From: Paraburkholderia sp. FT54
GTDB lineage: Bacteria; Pseudomonadota; Gammaproteobacteria; Burkholderiales; Burkholderiaceae
Assembly: GCF_031585635.1 (NCBI RefSeq)
Contig: NZ_CP134198.1
Span: 186,001-250,000 of the forward strand
Direction: 5' to 3'
Length of the DNA: 64,000 nucleotides
Position 1 is the first letter of the stretch. Each line of letters begins with the position of its first letter. The notes below the pieces were generated by a model that did no database searches, was not told the origin of the DNA, and saw nothing but the letters and a program-made list of their open reading frames with translations. The translations under genes and the position numbers were made by a program. Of the stretch, positions 27,869-37,320 are shown one piece after another.

Positions 27869-28495
27869 ATGGAAACGCAGAATGGTCGCGCAGGCAACCG
27901 TGTGCCGTGGAACAAGGGCAAACTCACCGGCCAGAAGCCGCCGTTGAAGCTTCCGGAAATCTGGGCGATTCGCACCCGACTCCAGATGTCTTCGAACATT
28001 CGCGAGCTGGCTATGTTCAATCTCGCAGTTGATAGCAAACTTCGGGCATGCGATCTGACGCGGCTGCAGGTGCAAGACGTCTGCCAAGGCGCCCACGTCG
28101 GATCGCGGGCAATGGTAATGCAGCAGAAGACGCAACGACCGGTTCAGTTCGAGATCACGGAGCAGACTCGTCAGAGCCTTGAGACGTGGATTGGGGCGCG
28201 GGAATTGAAGTCTACCGACTATCTATTCCCAAGCCGATTGCATGCGTCGCCGCATCTGTCGACACGACAATATGCCAGAGTGGCTCATGGGTAGGTCGCA
28301 TCGATCGGACTCGACGATACGGCGTACGGAACCCACACTATGCGCCGCACCAAGGCTTCGTTGATCTACCGGCGAACGAAGAACCTGCGGGCGGTGCAGC
28401 TACTGCTCGGACATACCAAGCTCGAAAGTACAGTGCGTTACCTTGGCATTGAAGTCGACGATGCCCTCGAGATGGCGGAGCAGACCGAGGTCTGA
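27869..28495 (+). pseudogene. Tyrosine-type integrase with in-frame amber codon
   Basis: Starts at ATG 27869 after GGAAGGAGATC. The product METQNGRAGNRVPWNKGKLT, with catalytic Arg in DSKLRACDLTRLQVQDV, is interrupted by TAG at 28292-28294 where a Trp codon is expected (RWVASIG). The same frame continues with HTMRRTKASLIYRRTKNL, LLGHTKLESTVRYLGIEVDD and ends at 28495. The small size (208 codons) and lack of an N-terminal arm-binding domain are normal for this group of short integrase-like proteins common in Burkholderiaceae plasmids. Without suppression, the catalytic HxxR and Tyr are lost. Confidence 0.85.
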
Positions 28496-28539
28496 CGGCA
28501 ACATGGCCGGCGAGCGGACGCTAGCCGGCCATGTTGCCG
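28496..28539. terminator. Strong stem-loop after the integrase gene
   Basis: A perfect 16-base stem (CGGCAACATGGCCGGC and its inverse) with a 12-base loop starts one base after the integrase stop. There is no T-run on either side, so it may be an attenuator, a folded attachment site or a bidirectional terminator rather than a classical intrinsic terminator. Confidence 0.55.
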
Positions 28540-28716
28540 CTCGCCCAAGTTACAGAGTGGCCACTCGAACGGCCGATTTCAGTTCGATTCCCGTCCGATG
28601 CCCCAACCTCGAATATCGGTCAATGCAGTGACTGGGCCACATCGCCCACTATGCGCCGCTGCCGACCCCGGTGAGCGCCTGAGCAACGAAGGCCTGCTGA
28701 CCCGTGCGAGATGCGC

Positions 28717-30129
28717 TTAATGACCGAAACGATGGGAAGCGTCATTTTCGGAGAAAGACTGCTGTTCGGCAATTTCGGTAGCGTCGACTACCCGATTGCG
28801 ACCGCGTACCTTCGCCTGGTATAGGGCTGTGTCCGCCAGTCCCAACAGCGCGGGCGCCGACTCGGGCGGATCTGGGAGCGTCCTGGCCAGGCCGACCGAG
28901 ACGGTGACGGATGCCCTGCCAGGTGATGCCGATCGGATCCCACGTTTCTCGACAGCGGCTCTTAGCGACTGCGCGACGCGCAGTCCCGCCGCCGGTTCGC
29001 AAGCCGGAAGAACCACCACGAACTCTTCGCCACCGTAGCGCGCGACGAAATCGCCCTGCTGCCGCAGGGTGCCTGATAGTGCCCCCGCGACTTGCTTCAG
29101 GCAGTCGTCGCCGGCCATATGTCCGAACGTGTCGTTGTACTGCTTGAAATGGTCGACGTCGATCAGCAACACGCAAAACGACTGATTGCGGGCCGAAGTT
29201 AATGAAAAATCACGCGCGAACCGGTCGTCAAAATAGGCACGGTTGAAAACGCCGGTCAGGCCGTCGCGTGCAGAGGTCTCAACGAGTTTCCGGTGCGTCT
29301 CTGACAGTCGCCGGTACAGGCCCGTGGTCTCGTAGATGAGCATGCCAAGCACTGCGCTCGATGACACCATCGAGGCTACACGCGCTGCGTACCACCCAAC
29401 GCTGTATCGCGCGCCCGCCGAAAGGGTGAGCGTCACGTCAATGAGCGCGCCGAGGAGCGCGACGGCGAGCCACAAGTCCATCAACGAGCGCACGCGGGTC
29501 GTCGACACATGCAGCCGCAGGGCCGCGAGGCAGAGCGCTTCGACAACGAGCCCTGCTCGGCTGTCCGACAACTGGGTGTACGAGCCAGATGTCGCGACCA
29601 AAGGCGGGAGGTGAGATTGTCCGGCGGTGGCGAGGATGCACAGTCCGACCGCCACAGCGACGGCGCCAACTGCGACGGCTCTGGCACGAGCACGGTGCGT
29701 CAAGCTCGCCGGAACCGACCGAGCGAGCAAGGATGCCGTGACCAACGCGGGAAAGCCGCCGTGCCAGAAAACCCAGATCCATACCGCCGTCTGCGGTCCT
29801 GCGCCTAACAGGCCGGTAGGCGAAAACACGCCCGGAAAGACCAGCAACTGGATCGCGGCGATGGCACCGGTGAACGCATAGGCGCCGCTGAGCGCCGCGA
29901 ACAGCAGCCTGCCCGAGACGGCGTATTGTGTCCACAGTAGCAGGGCCGTCAGGGCTTCGGTCAGCGTAACCCAGGTTGAGAACACCGGGAGAAACGGCGG
30001 AACTACCGGGCCCGAATCTTTGGCGTATGGCCAGACCAGAGCGGCGGCGGCAGTCGCAAGTACGGCGACAACCCCGACCATAACTTTGTGTCGGTGCGTG
30101 GACGGCAGGTGGATAAGCGTCGTTTGCAT
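28717..30129 (-). CDS. Membrane diguanylate cyclase (MASE-type sensor plus GGDEF)
   Basis: Encodes 470 residues. The N-terminal ~270 residues hold about eight hydrophobic helices (for example VMVGVVAVLATAAAALVWPY and LWLAVALLGALIDVTLTLSA), resembling MASE4-like integral membrane sensors. The C-terminal GGDEF domain starts at ARDGLTGVFNRAYFDDRF and has an intact site in RYGGEEFVVVLP. A possible inhibitory-site RxxD is not obvious. It probably makes c-di-GMP in response to a membrane-derived cue. It stands alone on the minus strand, between integrase remains and a small DUF1488-like gene. Confidence 0.9.
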   Translation of the reverse strand: MQTTLIHLPSTHRHKVMVGVVAVLATAAAALVWPYAKDSGPVVPPFLPVFSTWVTLTEALTALLLWTQYAVSGRLLFAALSGAYAFTGAIAAIQLLVFPGVFSPTGLLGAGPQTAVWIWVFWHGGFPALVTASLLARSVPASLTHRARARAVAVGAVAVAVGLCILATAGQSHLPPLVATSGSYTQLSDSRAGLVVEALCLAALRLHVSTTRVRSLMDLWLAVALLGALIDVTLTLSAGARYSVGWYAARVASMVSSSAVLGMLIYETTGLYRRLSETHRKLVETSARDGLTGVFNRAYFDDRFARDFSLTSARNQSFCVLLIDVDHFKQYNDTFGHMAGDDCLKQVAGALSGTLRQQGDFVARYGGEEFVVVLPACEPAAGLRVAQSLRAAVEKRGIRSASPGRASVTVSVGLARTLPDPPESAPALLGLADTALYQAKVRGRNRVVDATEIAEQQSFSENDASHRFGH

Positions 30130-30549
30130 TGGAAAAGAGGCGCAAGTGTGGCGGGCGCCACTATAACCCTTGCCGCAGAGGGAAGCCTCCGTATTGACGG
30201 CGGTATGCGGAACTTCTTGAGCCCCGGCCGCCCCTCAGGCGGGTCGCCTTTGTCCGTTCAATTCCAACGCGGTGTTTTTCATTACTGCCGCGAACCAGGT
30301 CCAATCGGACATGTCAGGCACTCCCCGGGCAATGGAAGCATCGATACACCGCTGCGACAAGACTCCTTGGATTGTCGATTCGCGCTATTAGTCGGTCATC
30401 AGCTCGCAAGCAAAGCACGCCCTTCGGCTAGCCAACGACCGGTGCGCGCTTGAAAGCCGCCACGCTGGGACGATGAACCTTGTCGCTGACGGGTCGCATG
30501 CGGCCGATCGCTCTCAGACAGAGGTCAGGCAAGCGCATTCTGTGGGCAT
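30130..30549. other. Gene-free stretch upstream of the membrane GGDEF gene
   Basis: About 420 bases with no recognised coding frame. The promoter for the minus-strand GGDEF gene must lie at its left end. Confidence 0.4.
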
Positions 30550-30858
30550 TTATGCTCCGAAGTAGTCGAGTTCAGGCGTCACGCGCTGAAGATCTGCGAC
30601 CGAGAGCGTTATGCGTTCGCCTGATGCAGATGCTGCTCCAAATTGTTGCACGGTCCTTAGAATTCGGCGTTTGTTCAACTCGAACGCGAGTCGCACCTCC
30701 TGTACAGTCTCACTGCGGGCGCCAAGCTCTTCGCGAACGACTTCAAATGCCAAGGCGAAGGCGCAGTATCCCCAGCCGAACCCGTAGGCGGAAAACCACA
30801 CCGCAGCCGAGTCGGCGCAAAAAATGGGGACGGTAATGACAGTACGTGGCTGATCCAT
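30550..30858 (-). CDS. DUF1488-like small protein
   Basis: Encodes 102 residues from the ATG at 30856-30858 (AGGTGA ribosome site); the frame is open to 31005. The order of segments, an aromatic beta-rich start (AAVWFSAYGFGWGYCAFALA), then EELGA, then FELNKRRILRTVQQF and a final ITLSVADL, resembles DUF1488 proteins, whose role is unknown. No signal peptide or membrane helix. The similarity is a judgement from pattern, not a search. Confidence 0.55.
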   Translation of the reverse strand: MDQPRTVITVPIFCADSAAVWFSAYGFGWGYCAFALAFEVVREELGARSETVQEVRLAFELNKRRILRTVQQFGAASASGERITLSVADLQRVTPELDYFGA

Positions 30859-31558
30859 CGCATTCACCTGCATCGACGATAGCGTGACATCAAAGTGTTG
30901 CACAGCGACCTTACAAACGCGGGGCTTCTGCCGGCAAGAAGTTACCGCAGCGATGGAATCTGACAATCGCTGCGGCTGCAGTGCGAACGGCCGGAAAGCA
31001 CCCATAGCCGCCTAACCAGCGCCGACATCTGAATGTCGGCGACGGTCGACTTGAGCCGGATCCGGTCTGCTCGATGGCGTGCTCCGCCGTTGGTCATGCG
31101 TCGGACCGGGCCCGGCCACAACCCGCCGTTCACATGCGTCGTCGATTGGACGTTCGGGCGCCGGCTCTGGCCCGTAACCGGCCTTCCGATTGTCGAAGAC
31201 GAATGCTCCGTCATCGGCCATTGCGGTCGTTGGTTCATCAACGGGTCAACGGCCGGTATAAGTTCCTCAGCTGACAACGATCGACCAATCCTGCCGGACG
31301 GCCGCTTTGACCGTCGCAGAGTGGCAGTGCAACCTCGAAACAGACGGCCAGCCGCTATTGAGACCGTTCAGCATCCGAACCAATATGAGTTCTTGGGATT
31401 CGCCTGGAAACATCGAACAGACGCCTTCAGCTGTGGCAGACTAACTTCTTACAGTTCTGACCCGCCGACGCGGATGACGCGCCTTCTCCACTTGGCGTGG
31501 CAACCGGCTCGACGGCGGAGACCAGCAGTCGAACCTGACTTATGAGGTCGGTGCAGTC
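30859..31558. other. Gene-free stretch with a GCCGACAT stem-loop
   Basis: About 700 bases. A hairpin GCCGACAT-CTGA-ATGTCGGC sits at 31021-31040; the 12-mer CTGAATGTCGGC recurs in a hairpin at 48051-48067. A 170-codon plus-strand frame (31033-31545) has the composition of random GC-rich sequence. The promoter of the 1841-residue kinase gene must lie near the right end. Confidence 0.45.
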
Positions 31559-34500
31559 GTGGATAGCACCTTCGAGGTCTTGGGAAAGGACGGCGACCGT
31601 GCCTTCGTCAGGACATGGCAGGTAACGGTCGACGGCACGCGAACTTCCGTGCTAGCCACGTGGTCCACCGGCGAGCCTCCGACGGCTGCCGGCCAGGATC
31701 GCCTGTTCCACGAATACGCCTTAAAGGACCAGCTGGATAGTGCATGGGCGGTGCGGCCGCTGGAACTCGTGCGTAAAGGCGATCGGACCGTGCTGGTATT
31801 CGCGGACCCTGGCGGCGAGCCACTCGAGCGGCTGCTGGGCAGGCCGTTCGAAACGGACCGATTCGTGCGGCTGGCGGTCAGCATTGCTGCGGCGCTCGGC
31901 GAAGTCCATCTGCACGGCCTTGTCCACAAGGACGTCAAGCCGGCCCATATCCTTGTCGACGAATCAACCGGATCAGTGCGGCTCACGGGGTTTGGCCTCG
32001 CCACACTCCTGCCGCGCGAGCGCCAATCGCCCGCACCGCCCGAGAACATTGCCGGCACGCTCGCCTACATGGCGCCGGAGCAGACTGGCCGGATGAATCG
32101 CTCAATCGATGCGCGCAGCGACCTTTACTCGCTCGGCATCACGTTCTACCAGATGCTCACTGGCTCGCTGCCGTTTACTGCATCTGAGCCGATGGAGTGG
32201 ATCCATTGCCATATTGCGCGAAAGCCGGTACCGCCGGGCGAGCGGGTTAAGCGCGTTCCAGCGCAAGTCTCGCGCATCGTCATGAAGCTGCTCGCCAAGA
32301 CGGCCGAGGAACGCTATCAAACGGCGGCTGGCCTCCAGCATGATCTTCGCCGTTGTTTGGCTGCATGGGAAGCGGTTCGCCAGGTCAATCCATTTCCGCT
32401 GGGCGAACGCGACATCCCCGACCGGCTGCTGATCCCCGAAAAGCTGTATGGGAGAGAGCGCGAAATCGCGACCTTGCTCAGCGCCTTCGATCGTGTTGCC
32501 AACGAAGGTACCCCGGCGTTGGTGCTGGTTTCCGGCTATTCCGGTGTTGGCAAGTCCGCCGTCGTCAATGAACTGCATAAGGTGCTCGTGGCGCGCCGCG
32601 GGCTCTTCGCATCAGGCAAATTCGACCAGTACAAACGAAATATCCCTTATGCGACGCTGGCTCAGGCCTTCCGGAGCCTTGTCTCACAGATTCTCGGCAA
32701 GAGCGACACGGAGATGGGCCAATGGCGCGCCGCATTCCGGGAGGCGCTGGGTCCGAATGGCCAGCTCATCGTCTCTCTCGTCCCCCAGCTGGCTCTCATC
32801 ATCGGTGAGCCGCCTCCGCCCCCTGACCTTCCGCTACAGGACCAGCAGGCCCGGTTCCAGATGGTATTCCGGCGTTTCCTCTGCGTGTTTGCCAGGTCGG
32901 AGCACCCGCTAACGCTGTTCCTCGATGATCTGCAGTGGATGGACCCGGCAACCCTTGACTTGATCGAGCATCTGATTGCGCACCCGGACGTGCGCCACTT
33001 GCTGCTGGTCGGGGCCTACCGTGACAACGAGGTCGGTCCCGCGCACCCGCTAGCGCGAACGCTGGCGAGACTCCGCGGCGCCGGCGGGCGGGTGCGGGAG
33101 ATTGTGCTGGCGGCCCTCCGTCCGGAGGATGTGGCGTGGCTGCTGGCGGATGCGCTGCACATGGAGCCAGGGCGCGTACGACCCTTGGCTGAACTCATGT
33201 TCGAGAAGACGGCTGGCAATCCCTTCTTTACGATCCAGTTCCTGCTCGCCCTGGCCGAGCAGGAACTACTGACATTCGATTCCGGCATGGCGGCCTGGAC
33301 GTGGGACCTGCCCCACATCCGCCTCAAGGGATTCACCGACAACGTCGCGGATCTCATGGCGGCGAAGCTGCGCCGCCTGCCCCGAGCGAGTCGGAAAGCC
33401 CTGGGACAGCTGGCCTGCCTGGGGAATGTCGCAAACGCGGACACACTCGCTCTGGTGCACGCGGAGGGCGAGGAGGCGACGCACGCAGCGCTGTGGGACG
33501 CTGTGCGTTCCGGCCTCGTCGCGCGCTCGGATTGCACCTATACATTCCTTCACGACCGTATCCGGGAGGCGGCGTATGCGCTCATCCGCGAAGACGCGCG
33601 GGCGATGGCGCATCTCCGGATTGGCCGCGTTCTCGCGACCCGGACGTCCGCGGAGGACCTCGAGGAAAACATCTTCGATATTGTGAACCAGTTTGGACGC
33701 GGCGCGGCACTGATCAACACGCAGGAGGAGCGCGAACAGGTCGCCCAGCTCAACCTTTTGGCTGGCAAGCGTGCCAAGGGGGCAACCGCTTATGATGCGG
33801 CCCTGCAGTATTTCACCGCCGGCCGCGCGTTGGTGGCAGAGACCGGATGGGAACAGTGCTACCGGCTCACCTTCGACCTCGAGCTCAACTGCGCCGAGTG
33901 CGAATACCTGATCGGAGAGTCCGCATCGGCGGAAGAACGGCTCGCCATGCTGTCGATTCGCGCACAGACCATGGTTGACGCTGCGGCCGCCACCTGCTTG
34001 CGCATCAATCTCTACACTACCTTGGACCAGAGTGACAGCGCTGTCGAGGTCGGCGTGGAGTATCTCCGCCGGGTTGACGACCGGTGGTCGTCGCACCCAA
34101 CGGCGGAGGACGTTCGCCAGGCCTATGATCGATTATGGCAATACCTGGGGGAGGGCTCGATCGAAGCACTGCTTGACCTGCCGCTGATGAGAGATCCAGA
34201 GCGATGCGCGACCATGGATGTGCTCACGGTACTCACATCGCCGGCCTTGTTCACGAACCTGAATCTGTTCCGGCTTGTCGTCAGTCAGATGGCGACCCTC
34301 AGCCTCGAGCACGGCAACAGCGACGGTTCATGCCTCGCCTATGCATGGCTGGGCGGCGTCCTGGGGACGTACTTCGGCGAATATCAGGCCGGGTTCCGCT
34401 TTGGCAGGCTTGGCCTGGACCTTGTGGAGAAGCGTGGGCTGGGCCGCTTCAGGGCCCGCGTCTACCTGGTCTTCGCCGTCCATGTTGCTCACTGGACTCA

Positions 34501-37084
34501 GCCCTTGCAGACGTCTCTCGCCTTCCTGAGGCGTGCCTTTGAGGCGGCGCTGGAAGCCGGTGACCTGTCTTATGCCGCGTATAGCTGCATCGACGTGATC
34601 ACAAACCGGATTGCCACCGGAGATTCGCTCAGCGACGTCGAGCGAGAGGCCGAGCATGGGCTCGAATTTGCGCGGAAAATAGGGTTTGGTCTCGTGTGTG
34701 ACTGCATCACTGGGCAGCTCAGGCTCATCCGGATGCTCCGTGGACAGACACCGGACTTCACCTCCTTCAATGACGCGGAGTTCGACGAGCACCGCTTCGA
34801 GCAACGCCTCGAGAACAATCCCCGGCTGGCCATTGGCGCGTCCTATTATTGGATTCGCCGGCTTCAAGCGAGCATCTACGGCAGCGACGAGGCATCTGCC
34901 ATGGCGGCTGTATCGAAAGCGGCTCCACTGCTTTGGACAACTCCGACCCAATTTGAATCGGCTGAATATCATTTCTATGGGGCATTCGCGTGGGCGGCGC
35001 ATTGCGATTTGAACGGGGCCGAGCAGCGACCTCAGCACCTGGAGGCGCTGGCGAGTCATCACAAGCAGCTCGCGGTCTGGGCAGAGAACTGTCCCGCAAC
35101 GTTCGCGAACCGCGAGGCATTGGTAGGCGCCGAGATTGCACGGCTCGGAGGCCGTGACCTGGACGCGATACGCCTCTATGAAGAGGCCATCAGACTGGCG
35201 CGCTCGGATGGTTTCATCCAGAACGAGGCATTGGCTCACGAACGCGCCGCAGGGTTTTGTACGGCGCGCGGCTTTCCGACGATGGCTGACGCGTTTCTGC
35301 GAAACGCCCGGCGTTGCTACCTGAGCTGGGGCGCCGATGGGAAGGTGCGGCAACTTGATCAGCTCTATCCCCAACTGAGCGAGAAAGAGCCTGTAGCCGG
35401 ACCGACGAGCACGATCCAGGCACCGGTCGAGCATCTGGATCTCGCGACCGTGCTCAAAGTGTCGCAAGCCGTTTCAGGCGAGATCCTGCTGGACAAGCTG
35501 CTCGACACGCTCATGCGTACGGCTATCGAGCATGCTGGAGCCGAACGAGGCCTGTTGATTCTGTCACACGGGATTGAGCAGCGAATCGCGGCGGAAGCCA
35601 TAACGAGTGGCGATACAATTGTCGTACGGCTGCGCGACCAGGCCTTGAGCGCATCGGCGCTGTCCGAGACGATCGTCCAGACTGTCCTTCGCACGCAGGA
35701 GGCCATCATCCTCGACGACGCCGCGGCCGAACCCGCATTTGCCGCGGATCCTTACATCCGGCAGCGTCACGCCCGGTCCATTCTCTGCCTGCCCCTGGTC
35801 AACCAGAGCAAGCTCATCGGCGTGCTCTACCTCGAAAACAACCTGGCTGCGCGCGTGTTCACGCCGACCCGGATCTCGGTGCTGCGGCTGGTTGCCTCCC
35901 AGGCGGCGATCGCGCTGGAGAACACCCGTTTGTACCACGACCTCGCGGAGCGCGAAGCGAAGATCCAGCGCCTGGTCGATGCCAACATCATCGGGATCTT
36001 CTTCTGGGACCTTGAAGGTCCCATCCTCGGGGCCAATGACGCGTTTCTCCGGATCGTGGGATACGACCGCGAGGATCTCGTCGCGGGTCGCCTGCGCTGG
36101 ACTGAGCTGACGCCCCCAGAATGGCGCGATTGGCATGAACGCATTTGGACTCCAGAACTCAAGATGACCGGGCGCGTGGCACCCTATGAAAAGGAGTACT
36201 TCAGGAAAGACGGCAGTCGTGTGCCCGTGCTCGTCGGCTCGGCGAGCTTTGATGAAGCCCGGAACCGGGGTGTCGGCTTCGTGCTCGATCTGACCGAGCG
36301 CAAGCGGGCCGAAGAGGCCTTGCGCGTCGTGCAGAGGGAATTGGCGCACGCAAACCGTGTCGCCACCATGGGGCAACTGACAGCCTCGATTGCCCATGAA
36401 GTAAAGCAGCCCATCGCCGCGACGATCGGCAACGCCGAGGCGGCGATACGCTGGCTCGGCCATCGACCGCCGGATCTGGATGAAGTACGCGACGCGCTTT
36501 CGCGCATCGTCAAAGAGGGTCGGCGCGCGAGCGAGGTCATCGGCCGGATCCGTGCCCTTGTCGAGAAGGCGCCGCCTCTGACGGATCGCCTGGACATCAA
36601 CGAGGCGATCCGAGAGGTGATTGAACTCACCCGTGGCGAAACCGTGAAGAACGATGTCACGGTGCGGACGGACCTCGCGGACGGATTGGCGCTCATTCAC
36701 GGCGACCGGGTCCAGCTGCAACAGGTGCTCCTGAATCTGATCATCAATGCCGTCGAGGCCATGACCGAAGTCAGCGAGGGAGCGCGAGAGCTATTGATCA
36801 GGACCGGGGAAGTCGAGGCGGGCTACGTGCTCGTTGCGGTGCGGGATTCGGGCCCGGGCCTGGACCCGAAGCATGCGGAACGCCTGTTCGAGACCTTCTA
36901 TACGACCAAGGCCAGCGGGATGGGCATGGGCCTGACGATTTGCCGTTCGATCATCGAGGCTCACGGGGGGCGGCTGTGGACCTCCACGAATGAACCACGG
37001 GGTGCCGTCTTTCACTTCACCCTGCCTGTAGGACGGGACGAGGTCGTTCGCCCCGACCACCACCGGCCAGATGCTGCGGTATGA
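31559..37084 (+). CDS. Ser/Thr kinase-AAA ATPase-GAF-PAS-histidine kinase fusion
   Basis: Encodes 1841 residues starting at GTG 31559. Order: protein-kinase-like domain (1-275; HKDVKPAHIL near 120, TGFGLAT near 143, GTLAYMAPEQTGR), AAA/NACHT-like ATPase (about 285-560; Walker A SGYSGVGKSAVV near 325, Walker B LFLDDLQWMD), a long helical TPR-like region (600-1280), GAF (about 1310-1460), PAS (1470-1580), HisKA (H-box SIAHEVKQPIAA, His near 1614) and HATPase (RDSGPGLDP, GMGMGLTICRSI). The kinase loop lacks the usual Asn and has G for the D of DFG, so Ser/Thr kinase activity is doubtful. Such giant fusions are known in proteobacteria; the input is unknown. No receiver gene follows. Confidence 0.9.
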   Translation: MDSTFEVLGKDGDRAFVRTWQVTVDGTRTSVLATWSTGEPPTAAGQDRLFHEYALKDQLDSAWAVRPLELVRKGDRTVLVFADPGGEPLERLLGRPFETDRFVRLAVSIAAALGEVHLHGLVHKDVKPAHILVDESTGSVRLTGFGLATLLPRERQSPAPPENIAGTLAYMAPEQTGRMNRSIDARSDLYSLGITFYQMLTGSLPFTASEPMEWIHCHIARKPVPPGERVKRVPAQVSRIVMKLLAKTAEERYQTAAGLQHDLRRCLAAWEAVRQVNPFPLGERDIPDRLLIPEKLYGREREIATLLSAFDRVANEGTPALVLVSGYSGVGKSAVVNELHKVLVARRGLFASGKFDQYKRNIPYATLAQAFRSLVSQILGKSDTEMGQWRAAFREALGPNGQLIVSLVPQLALIIGEPPPPPDLPLQDQQARFQMVFRRFLCVFARSEHPLTLFLDDLQWMDPATLDLIEHLIAHPDVRHLLLVGAYRDNEVGPAHPLARTLARLRGAGGRVREIVLAALRPEDVAWLLADALHMEPGRVRPLAELMFEKTAGNPFFTIQFLLALAEQELLTFDSGMAAWTWDLPHIRLKGFTDNVADLMAAKLRRLPRASRKALGQLACLGNVANADTLALVHAEGEEATHAALWDAVRSGLVARSDCTYTFLHDRIREAAYALIREDARAMAHLRIGRVLATRTSAEDLEENIFDIVNQFGRGAALINTQEEREQVAQLNLLAGKRAKGATAYDAALQYFTAGRALVAETGWEQCYRLTFDLELNCAECEYLIGESASAEERLAMLSIRAQTMVDAAAATCLRINLYTTLDQSDSAVEVGVEYLRRVDDRWSSHPTAEDVRQAYDRLWQYLGEGSIEALLDLPLMRDPERCATMDVLTVLTSPALFTNLNLFRLVVSQMATLSLEHGNSDGSCLAYAWLGGVLGTYFGEYQAGFRFGRLGLDLVEKRGLGRFRARVYLVFAVHVAHWTQPLQTSLAFLRRAFEAALEAGDLSYAAYSCIDVITNRIATGDSLSDVEREAEHGLEFARKIGFGLVCDCITGQLRLIRMLRGQTPDFTSFNDAEFDEHRFEQRLENNPRLAIGASYYWIRRLQASIYGSDEASAMAAVSKAAPLLWTTPTQFESAEYHFYGAFAWAAHCDLNGAEQRPQHLEALASHHKQLAVWAENCPATFANREALVGAEIARLGGRDLDAIRLYEEAIRLARSDGFIQNEALAHERAAGFCTARGFPTMADAFLRNARRCYLSWGADGKVRQLDQLYPQLSEKEPVAGPTSTIQAPVEHLDLATVLKVSQAVSGEILLDKLLDTLMRTAIEHAGAERGLLILSHGIEQRIAAEAITSGDTIVVRLRDQALSASALSETIVQTVLRTQEAIILDDAAAEPAFAADPYIRQRHARSILCLPLVNQSKLIGVLYLENNLAARVFTPTRISVLRLVASQAAIALENTRLYHDLAEREAKIQRLVDANIIGIFFWDLEGPILGANDAFLRIVGYDREDLVAGRLRWTELTPPEWRDWHERIWTPELKMTGRVAPYEKEYFRKDGSRVPVLVGSASFDEARNRGVGFVLDLTERKRAEEALRVVQRELAHANRVATMGQLTASIAHEVKQPIAATIGNAEAAIRWLGHRPPDLDEVRDALSRIVKEGRRASEVIGRIRALVEKAPPLTDRLDINEAIREVIELTRGETVKNDVTVRTDLADGLALIHGDRVQLQQVLLNLIINAVEAMTEVSEGARELLIRTGEVEAGYVLVAVRDSGPGLDPKHAERLFETFYTTKASGMGMGLTICRSIIEAHGGRLWTSTNEPRGAVFHFTLPVGRDEVVRPDHHRPDAAV

Positions 37085-37320
37085 CGTTGCGGGTCCGGAG
37101 AGCGAGCCCGGTCCGTTCCTGGCGACCGTCAACGTGACTCGTGTGATCGCCTCTTCGGACTGTCGGGTTGGATCGATGGTGTTCGCAAGAGTCTGCCCCT
37201 GGAAGTCATGATCAAGCAGGCGCTAGTTGTACGAGGTACCGAAGCTGTTCAACGGCTACCTGGTTCGTCGTGCTGCCGCACCGGAAGTGAGGTCGGTCGA
37301 GACGCGTGGACGCCAACGGG

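Noticed and set aside
31033..31545. 170-codon plus-strand frame upstream of the giant kinase
   Set aside because: Rich in Arg/Pro with no domain, contains the stem-loop at its start, and has no ribosome site; typical of chance frames in GC-rich DNA.
35564..36721. 385-codon minus-strand frame opposite the giant kinase
   Set aside because: Antisense shadow of the GAF-PAS-kinase coding region; no domain pattern.
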